A DNA stretch of 14,033 nt from Flavisolibacter sp. (GCA_013695175.1 JACDAZ010000005.1:1-14033), one strand, 5' to 3'; counted from the stretch's first letter, positions 1-7,315 are shown. The notes: generated by a model from the sequence alone, not told the origin. Translations and numbers: made by a program.

Positions 1-218
1 ATGATCAGCAGGCAAGGGAAAATTTACAGAAAGCATTGATGGAGTTAAAAAAACAACAACAGGAACAAAACCAGCAAAAACAAAACCGCGGAGGTGGGGG
101 AATGAGTGAAAGAGAAGCTGAAAATAAATTAAAGCAACTCCAGGAAAAGGAAAAAGATATCCAGCAAAAACTTAATAAATCTGACGATAAGGGGGGTGCT
201 ATGCCTAAAGACTGGTAA
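1..218 (+). CDS. 3' end of a BatC-like TPR protein (5' truncated by window edge)
   Basis: Only the last 71 codons are present; the reading frame is open to the left edge, with its first whole codon at base 3. The visible tail starts with a TPR-like helix (ARENLQKALMELKK), continues into a Gln/Lys/Asn-rich low-complexity linker with a GGGG run, then a charged coiled-coil-like helix (SEREAENKLKQLQEKEKDIQ), and ends in PKDW. TPR repeats, a Q/N/K-rich linker and a terminal KDW are how BatC proteins of the Bacteroidota 'Bat' aerotolerance operon end, which is the basis of the call. The family is thought to act in the cell envelope with the von Willebrand proteins BatA and BatB. The expected neighbour batD does not follow; ispG does. 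Another Q-rich envelope TPR protein is possible, since the TPR core lies outside the window. Confidence 0.6.
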   Translation, partial: DQQARENLQKALMELKKQQQEQNQQKQNRGGGGMSEREAENKLKQLQEKEKDIQQKLNKSDDKGGAMPKDW

Positions 219-279
219 TTTTTATAGAAACGGTTAATTTTCAACTCTTACATTACTTCTTCTGTTATTATGGGTAGAT

Positions 280-300
280 AAGCAATAATTTTGCTTTTTA
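280..300 (+). terminator. possible weak terminator after the batC-like gene
   Basis: A short AT-rich inverted repeat (AAGCAA at 280-285, TTGCTT at 291-296, 5-nt loop) is followed by further T residues. It lies between the batC-like stop codon and the ispG start. The six-pair stem contains only two G-C pairs, so its strength is doubtful; it may be chance in AT-rich DNA. Confidence 0.22.
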
Positions 301-320
301 ATTTCAGCACATGCGTTATT

Positions 321-2441
321 ATGGATATTCTGTACAATATTATTAAATATGAAAGATTAGCTACAAAAGAAGTAAAGATTGGAGATCTTCTGCTTGGTAA
401 TTTTAATCCTATTCGTATACAAACCATGACCACAACAGATACAATGGATACCATGGCAACTGTTGAACAAACCATCAGGTGTATAGAAGCAGGGGCTGAA
501 TTGGTAAGAATTACTGCACCATCAAAGAAAGAAGCTGAAAATTTATTGCATATCAAAAATGAATTACATCGCAGGGGTTATAAAACACCACTTGTGGCAG
601 ATATACATTTTACGCCTAATGCAGCAGAAATAGCTGCAAGAATAGTTGAGAAAGTAAGAGTAAATCCTGGTAATTATGTTGATAAGAAAAAGTTTGAATT
701 AATAGAATATTCAGACGGGGATTATGTTGAAGAAATAGAAAGAATCAGGGAGCGTTTTACACCCCTGGTAAGAATATGTAAAGAGTATGGAACGGCTATG
801 CGCATAGGAACCAACCATGGTTCATTGAGTGATAGAATTATGAGCCGTTATGGTGATACTCCTATCGGTATGGTTGAAAGCGCTATGGAGTTTTTACGTA
901 TTGCAAGAGCTGAATCTTACCACAATATTGTATTAAGTATGAAAAGCAGCAACCCTAAGGTAATGGTACAGGCTTACAGGTTGCTGGTAAAAATTATGCA
1001 GGATGAATTTGCTGAATGTTACCCTTTGCATTTAGGCGTTACGGAAGCGGGTGATGGTGAAGATGGCAGAGTAAAGAGTGCAGTAGGTATAGGTTCTTTA
1101 CTGGAAGATGGTATTGGTGATACCATACGGGTATCTCTAACCGAAGATCCGGAATTTGAAATTCCGGTGTGCCATGATATAGTGAAGAGGTATAGCCCAT
1201 CCCCGAATACATTATTAAATGTTCAAGATTCAACTAAAGCCCCTTCCCTAGGGGAAGGGGAGAAAGAGTATGATTTTCCAACTCCTGATTCAGAGAATCA
1301 GATAAATGATCAAAGATTCTCCCATCTAAGTTCCCCCTTCGGGGGACAGGGGGCTTCCATAGGCGGCCCCCAGGTTCCGGTTGTCATTGCAGATCTGAGT
1401 AAACTACCCGGCATAACGGCAAAAGATCTTGAAGCAGTTGGTTACACATATGAAGAAGCATTGGATAAATGGAATATTTCAGATACTGCTGCCGATTATA
1501 TTTTTACAGGTCATCATAAAATAAATTTTGCTTTACCGGGAACATTAAAAGTTATTGTATATCCTACTACATGGCTGGAAGTTTCAACAACTGCATTATT
1601 AAATAATGAAGAAGCACATAATAAGGTCTTTCCAATTTTTGACAGTGCTGGTTATATCAATGCCGATTTAAAAAGCAACCAACTAAACTTTGTGATGGTT
1701 GATTGTTTTAATGAAGAAACGACTGTCAATGATTTTACTCATTTGAATGGGCTGGCAAACGATCCTAAAGTTGTATTGTGTTTGAGCAGTACTAATAAAA
1801 ATGCAATGCAATCTATTCGACGCATGTTCATTGAATTAGAAAAGAGAAAAATTAAAAATCCAGTAATAATCGTTGTTGACAGCAACTGGAAAACTGCAGA
1901 TGAGCACCTGATACATTATGCCACTGAAGCAGGTGCTTTGTTGTTAGATGATATGGGGGATGGTGTTTGTTTTGGAATGACCATGGAAAGCTATCAAAAT
2001 TCTTCTATAAGCGATCAGCAAAAATTAGTAAATGCATCAGGAAGAAATTATATTACCTCAAGTTCAATTGAACATTTTATAAATAATACTGCATTTAGTA
2101 TACTGCAGGCTACACGAAAAAGAATTTCAAAAACAGAATATATCAGTTGCCCAAGTTGCGGAAGAACCTTATTTGATCTCCAGGAAACAACAGCCAAAAT
2201 TCGTGCTGTAACCAATCATCTTAAAGGTGTAAAAATTGCTATTATGGGCTGTATTGTAAATGGTCCCGGAGAAATGGCTGATGCAGATTTTGGATATGTT
2301 GGTAGTGGCCCTGGTAAAATAACTTTATATAAAGGAAAAGAAGTAGTTAAACGAAATGTGCTCAGTGAAGTGGCCGTTGAAGAACTAATTAATCTTCTTA
2401 AAGAAAATGGAGCATGGGTTGAAAAACCTGTATTGGCATAA
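321..2441 (+). CDS. ispG: 4-hydroxy-3-methylbut-2-enyl diphosphate synthase IspG (GcpE), three-domain form
   Basis: IspG converts 2-C-methyl-D-erythritol 2,4-cyclodiphosphate to HMBPP in the MEP isoprenoid pathway, using a [4Fe-4S] cluster. The 706-residue product has an N-terminal TIM barrel (about 10-300, including IRIQTMTTTDTMDT and MRIGTNHGSLSDR), a large middle domain (about 350-590) typical of Bacteroidota, Chlamydia and plants, and a C-terminal cluster domain. The cluster ligands are visible: Cys610 and Cys613 in CPSCGRT, and Cys644 with Glu651 in GCIVNGPGE. I start at the ATG at 321; a TTG 30 nt upstream is in frame but adds residues unlike the family. It is slightly longer than usual relatives because residues 306-345 or so are encoded by a palindromic repeat element in the linker between barrel and middle domain (see 1237-1356). 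All catalytic motifs are intact, so the gene looks functional. Confidence 0.95.
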   Translation: MDILYNIIKYERLATKEVKIGDLLLGNFNPIRIQTMTTTDTMDTMATVEQTIRCIEAGAELVRITAPSKKEAENLLHIKNELHRRGYKTPLVADIHFTPNAAEIAARIVEKVRVNPGNYVDKKKFELIEYSDGDYVEEIERIRERFTPLVRICKEYGTAMRIGTNHGSLSDRIMSRYGDTPIGMVESAMEFLRIARAESYHNIVLSMKSSNPKVMVQAYRLLVKIMQDEFAECYPLHLGVTEAGDGEDGRVKSAVGIGSLLEDGIGDTIRVSLTEDPEFEIPVCHDIVKRYSPSPNTLLNVQDSTKAPSLGEGEKEYDFPTPDSENQINDQRFSHLSSPFGGQGASIGGPQVPVVIADLSKLPGITAKDLEAVGYTYEEALDKWNISDTAADYIFTGHHKINFALPGTLKVIVYPTTWLEVSTTALLNNEEAHNKVFPIFDSAGYINADLKSNQLNFVMVDCFNEETTVNDFTHLNGLANDPKVVLCLSSTNKNAMQSIRRMFIELEKRKIKNPVIIVVDSNWKTADEHLIHYATEAGALLLDDMGDGVCFGMTMESYQNSSISDQQKLVNASGRNYITSSSIEHFINNTAFSILQATRKRISKTEYISCPSCGRTLFDLQETTAKIRAVTNHLKGVKIAIMGCIVNGPGEMADADFGYVGSGPGKITLYKGKEVVKRNVLSEVAVEELINLLKENGAWVEKPVLA
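1240..1260. repeat. left-arm hairpin of the ispG element
   Basis: A perfect 9-bp stem, CCCCTTCCC paired with GGGAAGGGG, closes a 3-nt TAG loop. The loop is out of frame as a stop, so ispG reads through. Confidence 0.85.
1285..1301. repeat. central hairpin of the ispG element
   Basis: A perfect 7-bp stem, CTGATTC paired with GAATCAG, closes a 3-nt AGA loop. It sits midway between the two GC-rich arm hairpins. Confidence 0.75.
1333..1345. repeat. right-arm hairpin of the ispG element
   Basis: Five C residues and five G residues flank a TTC loop. The following ACAGGGGG carries the outer inverted arm of the element, so the C run could pair alternatively with 1349-1353. Confidence 0.8.
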
Positions 2442-2506
2442 TTATACTCCGCATATTGTTTTTAAAACAACTTAATGTTGCAATCTAAAGTTCGAATTTA
2501 TTTTAC

Positions 2507-4186
2507 ATGCAAACAGATTTTTTAGTTATTGGCTCAGGTATAGCAGGATTAACTTATGCATTAAAAGTAGCCCAATACTTACCAGATAAAAAAGTAACCA
2601 TTATAACAAAAGCCGCTGCTGATGAAACTAATACCAAGTATGCCCAGGGTGGTATTGCTGTAGTAAATGATTTGGGAAACGATTCATTTGAAAAACATAT
2701 TGAAGATACATTGATATCGGGCGATGGATTGTGTAATAGAAAAATTGTAGAACTGGTTATTAAGGAAGGTCCGGAAAGAGTGAAGGAAATTATTGAATGG
2801 GGAGCACGCTTTGATAAAGATGCAGATGGTGATTTTAAACTGGGAATGGAGGGAGGTCATTCTGAATTTAGAATTTTACATCATAAAGATGTGACCGGAA
2901 TGGAAATAGAAAGAGCCCTGCTGGATACAATTGAAAAGTCTCCGAACATCAACATGATCAAACATTGTTTCGTAGTTGATATTATCACTCAACACCATCT
3001 TGGTTACCTTGTTACAAAAGCCACTACGGATGTAAACTGCTTTGGTGTTTATGTATTAAATGCAAAAATTAACCGGATTGAAAAAATTATTGCCGGTACA
3101 ACTTTATTGGCAACAGGCGGTAATGGTCAGGTATATCGTACTACTACAAATCCATCAATTGCAACCGGGGATGGGGTTGCTATGGTTTACCGTGCTAAAG
3201 GAAGAATAGAAAACATGGAGTTTATACAATTTCACCCAACAGCATTATATGAAGCAGGTAAAAGAGGTCAGGGGTTTTTAATAACAGAAGCCATCAGAGG
3301 AGACGGAGGGATTTTAAGAAACATTCACGGTGAAGCTTTTATGGAACGGTATGATGTACGTAAAGATTTGGCACCACGTGATATTGTTGCACGTGCTATA
3401 GATAATGAAATGAAAATTTCAGGAACGGAACATGTGTACCTTGATTGCCGCCACTTAAACATTGAAAAGTTTAAGGAACATTTTCCAAACATTTATGAAA
3501 AGTGTTTATCTGTAGGTATAGATGTAGAAAAAAATATGATACCTGTAGCACCTGCAGCGCATTATAGTTGCGGTGGAATTAAAACCAATGAATGGGGAAG
3601 AACATCTATTTTAAATCTGTATGCCTGTGGCGAATGTGCCAGTACAGGTTTACATGGAGCAAATCGTTTAGCAAGCAATTCGCTTTTAGAAGCTTTGGTT
3701 TTTGCACACAGGTGTTATGTGGCTTCAGTTGCTCCGTTTGATAATGATGATGCAGGATTGCAGCATCCCGATGGCTTGCTTTTTGGCTTTAAATCTAATG
3801 ATATAAACACACCACCACCGGGGAACATGAATGGAGTATCAGCTATTCCGGATTGGAATGCAGAAGGAACATCAGAACCAAAAGAAATGATTCTAATTAC
3901 TCAAAGTTTGAAAGAACTTCAGCAGGTAATGAGTGATTATGTTGGCATTGTACGAAACAATGTTCGTTTACAACGTGCTTTAAAAAGATTAGATATTTTA
4001 TTTGAAGAAACTGAAGATTTATATCAAACAACAACAGTGTCTCCTCAATTACTGGAATTGAGAAATATGATAACAGTAGGTTACCTGATTATAAAAGCAG
4101 CAAGTTTCCGTAAGGAAAGCCGGGGGCTACATTTTAATACTGATTATCCTTATAAATTATCACTCATTGAAAATATTGTACTATAG
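2507..4186 (+). CDS. nadB: L-aspartate oxidase NadB
   Basis: NadB oxidises L-aspartate to iminoaspartate with FAD, the first step of de novo NAD synthesis in the cytoplasm, passing product to NadA. The 559-residue protein begins with the dinucleotide-binding GSGIAG (residues 9-14) and carries TKYAQGGIA (43-51), EGGHSEFRILHHKD (115-128), QFHPTALY (241-248), APRDIVARAID (289-299), AAHYSCGGI (350-358) and HGANRLASNSLLEA (383-396). His243, Arg291, His352 and Arg387 line up with the substrate-binding and catalytic His/Arg set known for E. coli NadB (244, 290, 351, 386). A stretch of about 30 residues (410-440, ending TPPPGN) before IPDWN looks longer than in relatives I remember. The start ATG is 65 nt after ispG; nadA and nadC are not nearby. 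Confidence 0.94.
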   Translation: MQTDFLVIGSGIAGLTYALKVAQYLPDKKVTIITKAAADETNTKYAQGGIAVVNDLGNDSFEKHIEDTLISGDGLCNRKIVELVIKEGPERVKEIIEWGARFDKDADGDFKLGMEGGHSEFRILHHKDVTGMEIERALLDTIEKSPNINMIKHCFVVDIITQHHLGYLVTKATTDVNCFGVYVLNAKINRIEKIIAGTTLLATGGNGQVYRTTTNPSIATGDGVAMVYRAKGRIENMEFIQFHPTALYEAGKRGQGFLITEAIRGDGGILRNIHGEAFMERYDVRKDLAPRDIVARAIDNEMKISGTEHVYLDCRHLNIEKFKEHFPNIYEKCLSVGIDVEKNMIPVAPAAHYSCGGIKTNEWGRTSILNLYACGECASTGLHGANRLASNSLLEALVFAHRCYVASVAPFDNDDAGLQHPDGLLFGFKSNDINTPPPGNMNGVSAIPDWNAEGTSEPKEMILITQSLKELQQVMSDYVGIVRNNVRLQRALKRLDILFEETEDLYQTTTVSPQLLELRNMITVGYLIIKAASFRKESRGLHFNTDYPYKLSLIENIVL

Positions 4187-4227
4187 TTAATTTACTGTTA
4201 TGATACCAATTAATTTTTTACCTGCAT

Positions 4228-4827
4228 ATGGAATATATAAATCATCTTGCAAAGGATAAAAAACTGCGATCAGTTTTAATGGAGCAAGATCCGTTTGAAC
4301 TAAAGTTTCACAAGAATATTTGCCTCAGGTTATGCGCTTCCATTATGAGCCAGCAATTGTCTACTAAAGTTGCAAAAGTTATATACCACCGTTTTCTGGA
4401 ATTATATAGTGCCGCTGAACCCACACCGGAGCAGATTGTTGCTACTCCTTTTGATGCAATAAGAGCTATTGGTTTATCCAATGCAAAAACACAATATCTT
4501 TTAAATGTTGCACAATTTGCTATTGATTATAAGCTGGATGATAAGAAGCTAAAGAAAATGAGTGATGAAGATATTATTGAACTGCTGACACAGATTAAAG
4601 GTGTTGGAAGATGGACGGTAGAAATGCTATTGATGTTTACATTAGGAAGGGAAGATCTTTTTGCTGCGGATGATTATGGGATACAGGTGGCTATGAAAAA
4701 GCTGTATAAATTAGATGACACTAATAAAAAAGAATTCAAAGAAAACATGTTGAAGATCTCAAAAAAATGGTCACCATACAGAACCTATGCCTGTATGCAC
4801 CTCTGGCATTGGAAAGATGGTGATTGA
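4228..4827 (+). CDS. DNA-3-methyladenine glycosylase, AlkA/Mag1-type HhH-GPD
   Basis: This base-excision repair enzyme removes alkylated purines from DNA. The 199-residue product is essentially the HhH-GPD core. It has an N-terminal RLCASIMSQQLS helix, the helix-hairpin-helix IKGVGRWTVEML (residues 123-134), and FAADDYGIQ, in which Asp149 matches the catalytic Asp of AlkA (Asp238). It ends with WSPYRTYACMHLWHW, close to AlkA's WKPWRSYALLHIWY. It lacks AlkA's extra N-terminal domain and so resembles yeast Mag1 and other short 'glycosylase 2' proteins. There is no AraC-like Ada domain and no ada neighbour, so alkylation-inducible control is not indicated. The start ATG lies 41 nt after nadB. 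Exact lesion range cannot be told from sequence. Confidence 0.88.
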   Translation: MEYINHLAKDKKLRSVLMEQDPFELKFHKNICLRLCASIMSQQLSTKVAKVIYHRFLELYSAAEPTPEQIVATPFDAIRAIGLSNAKTQYLLNVAQFAIDYKLDDKKLKKMSDEDIIELLTQIKGVGRWTVEMLLMFTLGREDLFAADDYGIQVAMKKLYKLDDTNKKEFKENMLKISKKWSPYRTYACMHLWHWKDGD

Positions 4828-4887
4828 TCTTTAAAAGACATGGATTTTTTGCAGTATGAAAAGAAAAATTGCTCACTAACTTTTCAA

Positions 4888-4908
4888 CATTGACCATTGA
4901 CCATTCAC
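4888..4908. repeat. heptamer tandem repeat at the epimerase stop codon
   Basis: Two exact CATTGAC units are followed by a variant CATTCAC, whose last base is also the last base of the epimerase stop codon on the opposite strand. Such short 7-nt intergenic repeats recur in several bacterial groups; here only three units are present. Confidence 0.55.
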
Positions 4909-6023
4909 TATATCACCACCTTCTCTGCTTTTTCTAAATAAGATTCATCAATAACAGCACCCAGCCCCGGCACATCCGGCACATCAATAACTCCTTTATC
5001 TAAATAATTAATACCACCAATAACAGGATCTTCAGTAAACATAAGTGGAGTATCAAAATCGCAATGAACAATATGATCATTAGCTAAAGCCAAATGGGCA
5101 GAGGCTGTCATTCCAAGTCTGCTTTCCATAAAGCCTCCTACCTGCATGTGCATTCCGGCATGTGCACCGTGTTCGGCAATTTGTAAGCCCCTGAAAATAC
5201 CACCGGATTTCCCCAGCTTAATATTAAACATTTGGCAGGCTTTTAATTGTATTAACCTTTCAGCATCATGTTCATCACCACAGGTTTCATCGGCCATAAT
5301 AGGTATTGGGCTGGCGGCAGAAACCTTTTGCAATTCCATAAAACGCCAGCGCAATATGGGTTCTTCACAATGTTCAATATTATATGGTGCCAGTGCATGT
5401 AATACTTCAATTGCCATATCTGCTGTCTTCCAACCCTGGTTAGCATCTATTCGTAATGGAATTTCATTTCCTATGCCTTCTCTTATCATTCTTATTCTTT
5501 CTACATCAATATTTTTTGCTTCACCTAATTTTACTTTAATGGCAGGAAAGCCTTCATTTTTAAATCTGACAGCATCTGCCTGCATTTTATGAGGATCGCC
5601 GATGCTTACAGTCATATCTGTTTCTAATGTTTTATTTTTTCTACCACCTAAAAACTCGTACAATGGTAATTGAGCGTGCTGTGAAGCAATATCATATAAT
5701 GCCATGTCGAAAGCACTTTTCACGCTGCTATTACCATAAATTATTTTGTCCATATCTGCTATTCTGTCTTCTATTCTCAAAGCATCCTTTCCTTTCAGAA
5801 ATTTTGCAAAATATTGACCTACTATAAAACAAGTGTCAACACTCTCGCCATTGATACTCATATACGGGCTGCATTCTCCATAACCGGTGCAGCCATCTTC
5901 AGTTCTTAAAATAACTATCAAACTTTCTGCGCTATCCACAGCGCCCAATGAAATAACAAAGGGTTCTTTTAGATGAATAAATAATTTATAAAGCTCTATT
6001 GAAGTTATAGTACTGCCTGCCAT
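4908..6023 (-). CDS. dipeptide epimerase (enolase superfamily)
   Basis: Enolase-superfamily dipeptide epimerases invert a stereocentre in small dipeptides such as L-Ala-D-Glu from murein recycling. The 371-residue protein has an N-terminal capping domain (1-120) and a TIM barrel. Visible catalytic parts are the KxK pair Lys163/Lys165 (IKVKLG), metal ligands Asp193 (RIDANQ), Glu220 (EEP) and Asp245 (MADE), and the opposite-face Lys269 (NIKLGKSGG). Asp322-x-Asp324 (CDFDTP) matches the DxD that binds the dipeptide amino group and separates this family from mandelate racemases or muconate enzymes. Substrate choice is uncertain: related Bacteroidota enzymes include Ala-Glu and D-Ala-D-Ala epimerases. 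No peptidase or murein-recycling gene is adjacent; the gene is a single unit, convergent with the glycosylase gene and divergent from the lipoprotein gene. Confidence 0.88.
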   Translation of the reverse strand: MAGSTITSIELYKLFIHLKEPFVISLGAVDSAESLIVILRTEDGCTGYGECSPYMSINGESVDTCFIVGQYFAKFLKGKDALRIEDRIADMDKIIYGNSSVKSAFDMALYDIASQHAQLPLYEFLGGRKNKTLETDMTVSIGDPHKMQADAVRFKNEGFPAIKVKLGEAKNIDVERIRMIREGIGNEIPLRIDANQGWKTADMAIEVLHALAPYNIEHCEEPILRWRFMELQKVSAASPIPIMADETCGDEHDAERLIQLKACQMFNIKLGKSGGIFRGLQIAEHGAHAGMHMQVGGFMESRLGMTASAHLALANDHIVHCDFDTPLMFTEDPVIGGINYLDKGVIDVPDVPGLGAVIDESYLEKAEKVVI

Positions 6024-6041
6024 ATTAGAAATTTTAAAGTG

Positions 6042-6070
6042 CTAAGTTAAAAAGGCCTGAACCAACACAA
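6042..6070 (-). promoter_or_regulatory. possible Bacteroidota-type promoter of the dipeptide epimerase gene
   Basis: Read on the minus strand, TTG (6070-6068) is followed after 18 nt by TAACTTAG (6049-6042), one mismatch from the known Bacteroidota -7 box TAnnTTTG. The box lies 18 nt upstream of the start codon. The match is short and the DNA AT-rich, so this is tentative. Confidence 0.27.
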
Positions 6071-6112
6071 TAAAAAATTGATTTGAACGATTTTTGATGA
6101 TAGCCTATACTT

Positions 6113-6649
6113 ATGAAAAGCCTTTTTTATATCCTTATTGCTTTAATCCTTTTTAGCTGTAAAAAGGATGTGAAAGATTTGCCTGAAGCCACTCAAACAG
6201 GTGCTAATACTTTTGGTGCTCTTTTAAACGGAGCAATCTGGGTTCCGCAAGGTTTTGGGTTTGCACAAACTACACCTATTGTAGAAGCACGATTTTCAGC
6301 TAATAATTCAATATTTATCAATGCAAGAAATTTTGCGTCTTCTCCAAAAGAAACTGAATTTGAAATTTATATAAAAGATTTTAATGGAGTTGGTACATAT
6401 CAATTAAATCAAATCACCAATAAATTTCCAAACCATACTGCCAGTTATGCCTATTACGAGGAAAGAAAATTTACAATAGATAATGAGTGGAAAACAAATA
6501 ATCAATATACCGGCAGAGTCAATATAAATTTTTATGATCCCACTGAAAAAATAGTTTCAGGCACTTTTGAATTCCAGGCCATAAATCTTTATGGAGAACC
6601 TAAGCCTATAACTGTTACTGAAGGCAGGTTTGATGTAAAAATTCAATAA
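6113..6649 (+). CDS. small Bacteroidota lipoprotein of unknown function (DUF6252-like)
   Basis: The 178-residue product starts with MKSLFYILIALILFSC, a signal peptide ending in a lipobox with lipidated Cys16, followed by KKDVKD. The mature part (20-178) is predicted to be beta-rich, with GANTFGALLNGAIWVP near the start and SGTFEFQAINLYG...VTEGRFDVKI at the end. This layout, lipobox then 'fGallNGaiWvP' and a C-terminal 'GtFeF.A.n...i.iteGrFDv', is what I recall for Bacteroidota DUF6252-type lipoproteins; the family name is from memory and unverified. The protein is probably anchored in the outer membrane. Its ATG is 89 nt from the divergent epimerase gene. Its stop codon directly abuts the stop of the next, opposite gene. 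I can assign no biochemical role. Confidence 0.75.
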   Translation: MKSLFYILIALILFSCKKDVKDLPEATQTGANTFGALLNGAIWVPQGFGFAQTTPIVEARFSANNSIFINARNFASSPKETEFEIYIKDFNGVGTYQLNQITNKFPNHTASYAYYEERKFTIDNEWKTNNQYTGRVNINFYDPTEKIVSGTFEFQAINLYGEPKPITVTEGRFDVKIQ

Positions 6650-7315
6650 TTAATTAAATAAAATTCTGATACCTGTACTGGCAATAATGACCCTCGGTAA
6701 ACTATTATTGTATAAATAAGGCGAAGGAAAATTTGATGCAGGTAACCACGTACGTAAATCGGCATATAAATAAACACTTGTTGCCAATCTTGCCTCTGAA
6801 CCAATGCCAATATCAAATGTTAATCGCTTAAATGTGGCTGAACCTTCAATAGCTCTTAATTCAAATATATAATCAGCAGTGTCAATTGCCTTATCCCAGG
6901 TATTTTCAATTTTACCTGCTACCAATCCAAATCCTGCTAATCCATAAACAGTATAAGCCGATTCACTTTCTGCACCCCCAACAAAAAAATGTTTCCACCC
7001 AATTGAAATTTGCTGGTAAGATAATTTTGATGAAGAAGTATAATTAATATTCCTTGGAGAAGTAGTTGGATCTTTTGCAGTTGCAGTCAATGTATTTTTA
7101 AAGGTTCCGTTAGTATAATAGCTTAACCAGGCATATAAAGATTCTGTATTGGTGAAATGAACATTTCCCTGAATGGTTTGTCCAATAGCAAAAAAGCCCT
7201 GGTTTTTACTGATGCTTCTTAATAAAGAAAAGTCTGTAGCAATACTGAAACCTTCCTGAGCCTGGGAAGTTGTGTAAATGACAAAAGTAAAAATTGAGAA
7301 AACAAATTTTTTCAA
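6650..7315 (-). CDS. small predicted outer-membrane beta-barrel protein
   Basis: The 221-residue product opens with a signal peptide (MKKFVFSIFTFVIYTTSQA, likely cleaved after Ala19). Alternating hydrophobic and polar stretches follow, such as SLYAWLSYYTNG, YTVYGLAGFGLVAG, RLTFDIGIGSEARL and SVYLYADLRTWLP. It ends with a strand, VIIASTGIRILFN, carrying a near-terminal Phe, as outer-membrane barrels do. I recognise no catalytic motif. The start must be the TTG at 7315-7313: the codon just upstream in frame is TGA, the protein contains no later Met, and the signal peptide begins exactly there. The gene follows obgE by 57 nt on the same strand. Function is unknown; an eight-strand-type barrel or other envelope protein is a guess. 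Confidence 0.72.
   Translation of the reverse strand: MKKFVFSIFTFVIYTTSQAQEGFSIATDFSLLRSISKNQGFFAIGQTIQGNVHFTNTESLYAWLSYYTNGTFKNTLTATAKDPTTSPRNINYTSSSKLSYQQISIGWKHFFVGGAESESAYTVYGLAGFGLVAGKIENTWDKAIDTADYIFELRAIEGSATFKRLTFDIGIGSEARLATSVYLYADLRTWLPASNFPSPYLYNNSLPRVIIASTGIRILFN

Larger units (their letters stand above)
1237..1356. mobile_element. palindromic (REP/MITE-like) element inserted in frame in ispG
   Basis: A 120-nt block runs from AAGCCCC (1237-1243) to its near-inverse GGGGGCTT (1349-1356). It holds three consecutive hairpins: 1240-1248/1252-1260, 1285-1291/1295-1301 and 1333-1337/1341-1345. Inner parts of the two arms also mirror each other: GGGGAGAA at 1257-1264 against TTCTCCC at 1317-1323. 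The outer arms are far richer in G and C than the surrounding ispG. Both arms resemble a C5-TTC-G5 palindrome family I recall from intergenic regions of Chitinophagaceae-like genomes. Its length is exactly 40 codons and it has no stop in the ispG frame, giving low-complexity peptides such as APSLGEGEKE and SSPFGGQGAS. No transposase is encoded, so any mobility would be in trans. I could not identify a target duplication. Confidence 0.72.

Noticed and set aside
291..320. TTG start extending IspG by 10 residues
   Set aside because: The added residues do not resemble the family N-terminus and an ATG at 321 gives the expected start, so the extension was not used.
2457..2506. Possible promoter (TTG with TATTTTAC) and TTGTTTTTAAAACAA palindrome before nadB
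   Set aside because: The putative -7 box ends directly at the ATG, placing the transcript start inside the gene; the palindrome has a 1-nt centre and is AT-rich, so neither is convincing.
4857..4886. TGAAAAG / CTTTTCA inverted repeat between the glycosylase and epimerase genes
   Set aside because: The stem is 7 bp, AT-rich, with a 16-nt loop and no adjacent T tract; it is too weak to call a terminator.
5146..5592. 148-residue plus-strand reading frame inside the epimerase gene
   Set aside because: It lies wholly within a well-supported minus-strand gene and encodes a Ser/Ile/Pro/Cys-rich product with no recognisable domain; it is an antisense shadow.
6080..6115. Possible promoter (TTTG with TATACTTA) for the lipoprotein gene
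   Set aside because: The -7-like box overlaps the start codon, so the implied transcript would begin within the coding region.
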